A stretch of DNA of 64,000 bases, from NCBI GenBank assembly GCA_963817735.1, contig CAWFPP010000004.1, forward strand, positions 186,001 to 250,000, read 5' to 3'. Shown here piece by piece: positions 59,901-64,000 of this stretch. The notes beneath the pieces were generated by a model, which saw only the letters and a program-made list of their open reading frames with translations, was not told the DNA's origin and did not search any database. Numbering within the stretch: the first letter of the stretch is position 1; every line of letters starts with the position of its first letter. This DNA is from Bog-473 sp963817735 (GTDB taxonomy: Bacteria; Actinomycetota; Acidimicrobiia; Acidimicrobiales; RAAP-2). The translations under genes and the position numbers were made by a program.

Positions 59901-60255
59901 CCGTGATGCCGAGCTTCTTCTCCACCTCGACCTCGACCGGGAGCCCGTGGGTGTCCCAGCCGGCCCGGCGGGCCACGTACGCCCCGGCCATGGTGCGGAA
60001 GCGGCAGAACAGGTCCTTGTAGACCCGGGCCCAGACGTGGTGCAGCCCGGGCATGCCGTTGGCCGTGGGCGGGCCCTCGTAGAAGACCCACGGCTCGGCG
60101 CCCTTGCGCTGCTCGATGGAGCGCTCGAAGACGCGCTGGGCCGACCAGCGGGCCAGCTCGGCCTGCTCGAGGGCAACGAAGTCGACGTCAGGGGGGACGG
60201 GTGTGAACACGGGGAAAGGTGGCCTTTGTGCGGCAGGAACAGGCGCCCCGGCCAC
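56956..60255 (-). CDS. ileS: isoleucyl-tRNA synthetase (type 2-like)
   Basis: Charges tRNA-Ile. The 1099-residue form from GTG 60255 has the HIGH-region PPTANGMPGLHHVW (about 60030), GWDTHGLPVEVEVEKKLGI, the CP1 editing domain, KMSKSLGNIIDP (about 58345) and the DALRF-like ADAMRWW. The sequence style is that of the longer, eukaryote-like type 2 enzymes common in actinobacteria and often resistant to mupirocin. An Asp/Gly-rich insertion (GADADTSGDGDSDSGE, near 57770) is a hexamer-coded linker. In-frame ATG 60297 is an alternative start, but it would overlap the divergent GNAT gene. Confidence 0.95.
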   Translation of the reverse strand: MAGAPVPAAQRPPFPVFTPVPPDVDFVALEQAELARWSAQRVFERSIEQRKGAEPWVFYEGPPTANGMPGLHHVWARVYKDLFCRFRTMAGAYVARRAGWDTHGLPVEVEVEKKLGITGKEQIESQVGIAEFVRLCRESVYSYVDEFARLTTRIGYWVDMDAAYWTLDSTYIESVWWHLQQLFDQGLLYEDLKVVPYCPRCGTALSSHELGQPDVYRDEEDESAYVRFRLVDPDGAVAAALGPGAGAEWLGVWTTTPWTLLSNTGVAVNPELVYAVVDGVVVADDLVDAVMGEGADARVAARVPGTALVGLRYARPFDDVAVPHGADGWRVVPASYVTTEEGTGLVHLAPAFGEIDRQIGRENGLPSLNPVGPDGRFTDAVEWLAGRDVREANHDINDRLESAGLLLRRFPYVHSYPHCWRCRTPLIYWGKPSWYIATSTRKADLLAANQTVDWHPSYIKDGRFGEWLENNVDWALSRDRYWGTPLPIWRCGRGHVRCVGSLVELSELCGRDVTGIDPHRPTIDEVTFVCGTCAGDVGAVDEVDELAVCRRVEPVIDAWFDSGSMPAAQVGYPHVPGSAEAFAFPADFISEAIDQTRGWFYSLLAINTLVFGESPYRHVVCLGHIVDADGRKMSKSLGNIIDPWSILDTRGADAMRWWMFSQGSPWTPTRATLPAIDTAMRDMLLTLWNTFSFFTTYASLNEFDVMDAGIPAVGERGPLDRWILSRLASTTALVTDSLVSYEPLAAATALSDLVDDVSNWYVRRSRRRFWRTDPDAPAGDTLAAQATLHEVLTTLSLLLAPLCPFVSDTMWRHLTGAGAGADADTSGDGDSDSGESVHLADWPVADTSVIDPGLEAQMALARRLTSLGRAARGEASVKVRQPLKRALVFLPAGSPEILRDIVADELNVDEVDTAEELSEVIAFELVPNFRTLGARLKDLAQGLKPALAQLDGAAAAAALEDGRSITIELGGQPVELSPEDVQLRVRGQQGFAVSREGGEVVALDLNLDEGLRKRGLSRDVVRLIQDLRKASGLEVSDRIRVHVVGLDAIAEFFDFIAREVLAVDMVVGAGAGEGTVLELDDELLTEPVRVWIQRVDPGA

Positions 60256-60274
60256 GTCGGAAAGGATAGAGGGT

Positions 60275-60793
60275 ATGCATCGCCCTCCTTCCGCCATTCC
60301 GGCGGACCTCACACTGGCCGTCGAGCCCTACGCCGGCGACGGGCCCCGGTGGGTGGTGGCACGGGCCGAGGCCGAGCTGGTGGTGCGCTACGGCTTCCTG
60401 GACGTTGGCGAGCAGGGCCTGACCGCGTGCATGTTCGACCCACCGGCCGGGGCCTTTGTGGTGGCCCGCGCCGGTGCCGCCGGACCGGCCGTCGGCGGCG
60501 TCGGGGTGCGCGCCCTCGGCCCGGGCCCGGGCTCCGACGCAGGCCCCGGTGTGGGCGAGATCCGACGACTCTGGGTCGATCCCGACCGGCGGGGGCTCGG
60601 CGTGGCCCGACGACTGATGGGCGCGATCGAGCAGGCGGCCCGCGACCTGGGCCTGACCTCCCTGCGCCTGGTCACCGGTGAGCGCCAGCCCGAGGCGGTC
60701 GCCCTCTACGACTCGACGGGGTGGGAGCGCGTGCGCATCGACGGCGCCCTCTGTGGCTTCCGCTTCACCAAAGACCTGGTCGCCCTTCCGTGA
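60275..60793 (+). CDS. GNAT-family N-acetyltransferase
   Basis: A 172-residue acetyltransferase. VGEIRRLWVDPDRRGLGVARRLMGAIEQAARDLGL is the acetyl-CoA motif A and RLVTGERQPEAVALYDSTGWERV the motif B end. AAAGGA and GAGGG precede the ATG. It is divergent from ileS with about 20 bases between the starts and is coupled by GTGA overlap to the downstream MTHFR-like gene. Substrate unknown. Confidence 0.9.
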   Translation: MHRPPSAIPADLTLAVEPYAGDGPRWVVARAEAELVVRYGFLDVGEQGLTACMFDPPAGAFVVARAGAAGPAVGGVGVRALGPGPGSDAGPGVGEIRRLWVDPDRRGLGVARRLMGAIEQAARDLGLTSLRLVTGERQPEAVALYDSTGWERVRIDGALCGFRFTKDLVALP

Positions 60794-61667
60794 CTGGCGC
60801 GCCGTTCGAAATTGTCTGCGAGATCGAGCCGGCCACCACCCCGGACCTGACCCGCGTGCGGCACCAGATCGGCGTCCTCAGCCCGGTGGCCAGCTCGTTC
60901 CTCATCCCCGACAACCACATCGGGCGCGCCACCGTCTCGAGCGTGGCCGTGGCGCACGAGGTGCAGCAGATGGGTGGGCGCTCCATCGCCTGCCTCAACG
61001 CGCGCGATCGCAACCTGCTGGGCTTCCGCCGCGACCTGTTGACCGCGGCGGCCTACGGCGTCGACCAGTTCCTCTTCGTCTACGGCGACCGGCCCCTCGC
61101 CGGCGCGCGCACGAGTGAGCTCAACGTGCGGACGATGCTCGCCGAGGGGCGCGCCTACGCCGCCACGCTCGACGGCCGCGGGGCGCGGGTGGCGGTGGGG
61201 GCAGCGCGGAGGGTGGTGCGCACCGCAGTGACCGGCATGCCGGGGGGCCGGCCATGCGTTTCGGCGCGGCGAGCGGATTGCGACCGCTGCCGACGTGGAA
61301 ACAGACGGCCGACTTCCTCTTCGTGCAGGTCGGGTTCTCCCTCAAGGACCTGCTGGCCTGGCGGGCCAGCGTGGAGGTGGACGTCCCGGTCTATGCCGGG
61401 GTGATCGTGGTGGCCAGCGTTGGCATGGCCCGCAACTTCACCATTCCGGGGCTGACCGTCCCGCCTGAGCTCGTGGCGCGCCTGGAGAAGGACCGCAACG
61501 CCGGCGTCGACGCCGCCTGTGATCTGGTGGTCGCCATCCGCGAGTCAGGCGCCTTCGACGGCGTGCACCTCATTCCGGTGGCCCGCTACCGCGAGGTGGC
61601 CGCCCGGTTGGAGCGTGATCTGCGCGAGCCGGGTGGCACTGTGACCTCTTGGGACGAAGGTGAATGA
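60790..61667 (+). CDS. methylenetetrahydrofolate reductase-like protein, frameshifted
   Basis: From GTG 60790 the first frame reads FEIVCEIEPATTPDLTRVRHQIGVLSPVASSFLIPDNHIGRATVSSVAVAHEVQ and FVYGDRPLAG, a MetF-type TIM-barrel start. After the six G at 61242-61247 the match moves to another frame: LPTWKQTADFLFVQVGFSLKDLLAW, PVYAGVIVVASVGMARNF, FDGVHLIPVARY, ending 61667. One added G joins the two into about 292 residues, the size of MetF-family proteins in actinobacteria. It probably reduces a methylene-pterin (folate or F420-linked). An ATG at 61254 could alternatively start the second half. Confidence 0.75.
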
Positions 61668-61687
61668 GGCTGTATCCGGCGATACGG

Positions 61688-62113
61688 CTATCGGGCGAGC
61701 GTCGCGTGGTGCAGCTGCAACGACTGGCAGGCGTCGCGCATGCCAGGACTTTCGTCCCGGGATGACACGAGCACCCTCGCGCCGAGGTGCTCCGCTGCCG
61801 CGACGGCTTCTGAACCGAGAGTCGACAGTCCACGATGCTCCGCGACGAGTTGACCCATCCTCCAGGCCAAATCGCGCATCGGAACAACCTCGAACTCGTC
61901 AGGCAATGCCACCAAGGCGGCAATGAGGGCGCCGCGCTCGCCCGGGTCCCAACCGCCAAGCAACGCTCCACCGCTCTGGCCAGCCGCGCTCTTGCACAGA
62001 CGGGCGTAAAAGAGATTCGTCGTCGCCAAGCTGTCCCGTCGGATGGCGCGCCTGAGCGCTGAATCGGGCCCAGCCAGCCAGTCACGGAGCAGATGGTCGT
62101 CGAGCAGGACCAT
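61688..62113 (-). CDS. PIN-domain toxin (VapC-like)
   Basis: A 141-residue protein. VLLDDHLLRDWL gives the first acidic pair of the PIN nuclease fold and LGARVLVSSRDESPGMRDAC a C-terminal acidic pair; the middle acid is less clear, so activity is inferred from layout. Its ATG overlaps the antitoxin stop by one base (TGATG). The protein is more degenerate than standard VapC (the usual third block is altered). Local GC is lower than the flanks, as usual for mobile toxin-antitoxin cassettes. Confidence 0.7.
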   Translation of the reverse strand: MVLLDDHLLRDWLAGPDSALRRAIRRDSLATTNLFYARLCKSAAGQSGGALLGGWDPGERGALIAALVALPDEFEVVPMRDLAWRMGQLVAEHRGLSTLGSEAVAAAEHLGARVLVSSRDESPGMRDACQSLQLHHATLAR

Positions 62114-62346
62114 CAGCTGCGCAGATCGGGATCATCCTCAGCGGCGACTGCCCGGTAGTGCGCCTCAGCCGGAAGAAGCTCGTCGACCAGGCGGCCTCGG
62201 TACCCGGCCGGAAGGGTGAGGACTCCAAAACCCAGGTCGAGAACGTCCACCCTGCCACCTCTCTCAAGGTGCCATCGCCGCCGAACTGCAGCAGGAAGAC
62301 TCATTTGCCCTGATGACGACACCTTGAAATTCTCTGCGGTAGCCAC
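62113..62346 (-). CDS. AbrB/SpoVT-type antitoxin
   Basis: A 77-residue antitoxin from GTG 62346 (GGGAGG 8 bases upstream). ENFKVSSSGQMSLPAAVRRRWHLERGGRVDVLDLG is the swapped-hairpin AbrB DNA-binding domain; the C-terminal tail (LVDELLPAEAHYRAVAAEDDPDL) should neutralise the PIN toxin. A GTG at 62361 would add five residues. It precedes the toxin gene as in VapBC modules and probably represses the operon through the palindrome at 62362-62385. Confidence 0.8.
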   Translation of the reverse strand: MATAENFKVSSSGQMSLPAAVRRRWHLERGGRVDVLDLGFGVLTLPAGYRGRLVDELLPAEAHYRAVAAEDDPDLRS

Positions 62347-62361
62347 TTCGAGACCTCCCAC

Positions 62362-62390
62362 TTGGTAAAGTTACTACTTCACCAAATATA
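62362..62390 (-). promoter_or_regulatory. antitoxin operator and -10 box
   Basis: A 24-bp palindrome (62362-62385): left arm TTGGTAAAGT and right arm ACTTCACCAA, 9 of 10 pairs matching around a 4-base centre. TATATT on the minus strand (62385-62390) can be the -10, so the palindrome would cover the transcript start just before the antitoxin start. Confidence 0.6.
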
Positions 62391-62515
62391 CGCCCCGCCC
62401 TTGTCGCTTGCGTCGCACTGGCCAGTGGCGACTCAGGCGTCGTAGCCGCAATTGAGCATCGGCTTCAGCCACGAGCTCAGCTGGAAGCAGGCCGAACTCG
62501 TACAGCAGTAGGGCG

Positions 62516-63235
62516 CTATTGGGTGCCGGGGGGCCGGGTGAGCGCCTGCTCCAGGGCGTCGAGCGAGGCGTCGGTCACTTCGAGCAGGGAGTCGACCACC
62601 AGGTCGGCGAGACCGAAGGCGGGATGATGGCCCTCGCCCTTCTCGGGCACGGCGATACAGCTCATGGACGACGCCTTCGCCGCCAGCACCCCGGCCGGCG
62701 CGTCCTCCCACACCAGGCAGCGGCGAGGCACGGCGCCCAGCTTGGCCGCCGCGCTCAGGAACACCGCAGGGTGGGGCTTGCCGTACTCCTCGTCCTCGGC
62801 CGAGTGCACCAGGGCGAAGCGGTCGCGCAGGTCGAAGTGCGCCAGCGCGGCGTCGATCAGGCGGTACTGCGACGACGACGCCACGGCAAGTGCCAGGCCA
62901 CGGTCGCGACACAGATCGATGGCGTGCTCGGCGCCCGGCTTGAGCTCGCCCTTGGTCACGATCAGCTCAATGACGCGATCGACGATGGTCACCGCCACCT
63001 CGTCGGGCGTCGGCGTGGCGCCGGGCCACGGGTGCAACGCGTACCAGTGCGCGGTGACCTCGTCCACGAACATGCCCTTGGTCGAGCGGCAGCCCTCGAC
63101 GGCGAGGGGGACACCGAGACCACCGAGGATCTCGATCTCGGCTTCGTGCCAGAGGATCTCGGAATCGATGAGGAGCCCGTCCATGTCGAAGATGGACGCG
63201 GCGAACCCCGACGGAACGGGGTGCGGCGGTATCAA
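62516..63235 (-). CDS. HAD-superfamily hydrolase (beta-phosphoglucomutase/YniC-like)
   Basis: A 239-residue HAD-IA phosphatase. FDMDGLLIDSEILWHEAEIEIL is motif I (DxD) with the typical cap start, AVASSSQYRLIDAAL motif II, KPHPAVFLSAAAKLG motif III and LVWEDAPAGVLAAKAS motif IV. Closest in style to 2-deoxyglucose-6-phosphatase or beta-phosphoglucomutase. TTG start 63235 overlaps the GPx stop; this is the only start keeping the whole motif I region. The last 60 residues are a soluble tail. Confidence 0.9.
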   Translation of the reverse strand: MIPPHPVPSGFAASIFDMDGLLIDSEILWHEAEIEILGGLGVPLAVEGCRSTKGMFVDEVTAHWYALHPWPGATPTPDEVAVTIVDRVIELIVTKGELKPGAEHAIDLCRDRGLALAVASSSQYRLIDAALAHFDLRDRFALVHSAEDEEYGKPHPAVFLSAAAKLGAVPRRCLVWEDAPAGVLAAKASSMSCIAVPEKGEGHHPAFGLADLVVDSLLEVTDASLDALEQALTRPPGTQ

Positions 63236-63720
63236 GCGGTCAGCTGCGCCTCGATGTCGCCAATGATGGTGGCGTCTTCGGGCTCCACCTGGGGCCGGTA
63301 GCGCGCCACGACGTCACCCTCGGGGGACACGAGGAACTTCTCGAAGTTCCAGGTGATGTCTCCGGCGTTGCCCTCGGCGTCTTCCTTCTGCGTCAACTCG
63401 GCGTAGACCGGGCTGCGGTCGTCGCCGTTCACGTCGATCTTCTCCATGAGCGGGAAGGTCACGCCGTAGGTGGCCGAGCAGAACTGCGCGATCTCCTCGG
63501 CTGTGCCGGGCTCCTGGCCCAGGAACTGGTTGCAGGGAAAGCCGATGACCGAGAAGCCCCGGTCGCCGTACGTCTTCTGCAGGCGCTCGAGCCCCTCGTA
63601 CTGCGGCGTGAGGCCGCACTTGGAGGCAACGTTGACGAGCAACAGGGTCTTGCCCTTGTAGTCGCCCAGCGTGGCGTCGTCGCCCTGGAGCGTGTGGATG
63701 GGGATGTCGTAGAGAGCCAT
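63232..63720 (-). CDS. glutathione peroxidase-family protein
   Basis: A 162-residue peroxidase from ATG 63720. NVASKCGLTPQYEGLERL holds the peroxidatic Cys (cysteine rather than selenocysteine), FPCNQFLGQEPG the resolving-Cys region and TWNFEKFLV the Trp-Asn pair. Cys-GPx proteins like this use thioredoxin more than glutathione. It is coupled to the HAD gene. A small role in peroxide defence is expected. Confidence 0.93.
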   Translation of the reverse strand: MALYDIPIHTLQGDDATLGDYKGKTLLLVNVASKCGLTPQYEGLERLQKTYGDRGFSVIGFPCNQFLGQEPGTAEEIAQFCSATYGVTFPLMEKIDVNGDDRSPVYAELTQKEDAEGNAGDITWNFEKFLVSPEGDVVARYRPQVEPEDATIIGDIEAQLTA

Positions 63721-63777
63721 ACGAGCGACCCTACCGGGCACCGGTGGCCGCGTGCCGGGCCGCGTAGGGTGACCGGC

Positions 63778-64000
63778 ATGCACGCCGTCGTGATCCGGGA
63801 GGGCCAGCTGCACTGGGAGGAGCGGGCCGATCCCGTTCCCGGCGACACCGAGCTGTTGGTGGCGGTGCGGGCGGCGGGGTTGAATGCGGCGGACCTGGTG
63901 CAGCGGGCCGGGTTCTATCCAGCGCCACCGGGGTGGCCGGCTGACATCCCGGGCATGGAGTTCGCCGGCGAGGTGGTGGCCGCCGGGCGCCAGGTCACGC
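63778..64000 (+). CDS. NADPH:quinone oxidoreductase / MDR-family protein, partial
   Basis: Only the first 74 residues lie in the window: MHAVVIREGQLHWEERADPV, VAVRAAGLNAADLVQRAGFYPAPPGWP, IPGMEFAGEVVAAG. This is the GroES-like N-terminal half of a zinc-less medium-chain reductase (QOR/PIG3-like). The gene is cut by the window end. It is divergent from the GPx gene with 57 bases between. Confidence 0.88.
   Translation, partial: MHAVVIREGQLHWEERADPVPGDTELLVAVRAAGLNAADLVQRAGFYPAPPGWPADIPGMEFAGEVVAAGRQVT

Noticed and set aside
60256..60274. Possible T-box riboswitch upstream of ileS, as in other actinobacteria.
   Set aside because: Only about 20 bases separate ileS from the divergent GNAT gene; there is no room and no specifier stem.
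62391..62515. Gene remnant or small ORF downstream of the HAD gene.
   Set aside because: Short readable frames exist but none has a start with a ribosome site or a recognisable motif; I see only intergenic DNA.

Overview
The window is GC-rich, densely packed actinobacterial DNA, probably from the Acidimicrobiia or a neighbouring deep-branching class and possibly a draft or metagenome assembly. Evidence: strong G/C third-position bias, many GTG/TTG starts, many 4-bp ATGA/GTGA gene overlaps, a PASTA-domain Ser/Thr kinase, a DUF222-HNH (13E12-type) gene, DUF2277 and DUF1059 proteins, and the backbone order iscS-mnmA-ligA...gatCAB...ilvD-ilvBN-ilvC...serA...leuA. From memory this is close to the ligA-gatCA-gatB-ilvBNC-serA-leu neighbourhood of mycobacteria, here interrupted by accessory blocks. 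The taxon is an inference.

Layout. 0-2.1 kb: small accessory genes (ABM-fold protein, ArsR-SRPBCC module, cNMP-binding protein). 2.1-9.2 kb: amino-acid synthesis (leuA with a Leu leader attenuator, serA, an AspC-type aminotransferase, serC). 9.3-18.4 kb: ABC exporter, SDR, P450, a second ArsR-SRPBCC module, a secreted-type GH5 endoglycoceramidase-like enzyme, and an RHH regulator with DUF4097. 18.5-24 kb: ilvC, ilvN, ilvB (with an Ile/Leu/Val leader attenuator) and ilvD. 24-28.3 kb: MMPL transporter, TetR and HNH endonuclease. 28.3-32.2 kb: gatB-gatA-gatC-hydrolase operon. 32.3-41.4 kb: SCP2 protein, MFS transporter, PASTA kinase, ligA, mnmA, iscS. 41.5-48.8 kb: aldehyde dehydrogenase, acyl-CoA synthetase-like enzyme, sirtuin, PuuD/PuuA-like pair, methyltransferase. 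48.8-50.1 kb: a lower-GC islet. 50.2-56.9 kb: FGGY kinase, YceI/MarR pair, LLM oxidoreductase, two SDRs, VOC protein. 57-64 kb: ileS, GNAT, MTHFR-like gene, toxin-antitoxin pair, HAD phosphatase, glutathione peroxidase and a truncated quinone oxidoreductase.

Function and regulation. The clearest system is branched-chain amino acid control. leuA and ilvB each have a short leader ORF rich in the end-product amino acids, then a strong hairpin near the leader stop, then a rho-independent terminator: classic ribosome-mediated attenuation. Both leader ORFs start a few bases after a plausible -10 element, so they are probably translated from leaderless or near-leaderless RNAs. Other small regulators (RHH, ArsR, MarR, AbrB-type antitoxin) have palindromic operators over their promoters.

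Quality. Five genes (GH5, MMPL, gatB, AMP-ligase, MTHFR-like) are each split by a one-base frame change, three of them at G/C homopolymers. Since gatB is normally essential, consensus indel errors are the simplest explanation. I see no tRNA, rRNA, CRISPR array or insertion sequence. No gene-free stretch exceeds about 270 bases; the longest (21930-22198) holds the ilvB leader.
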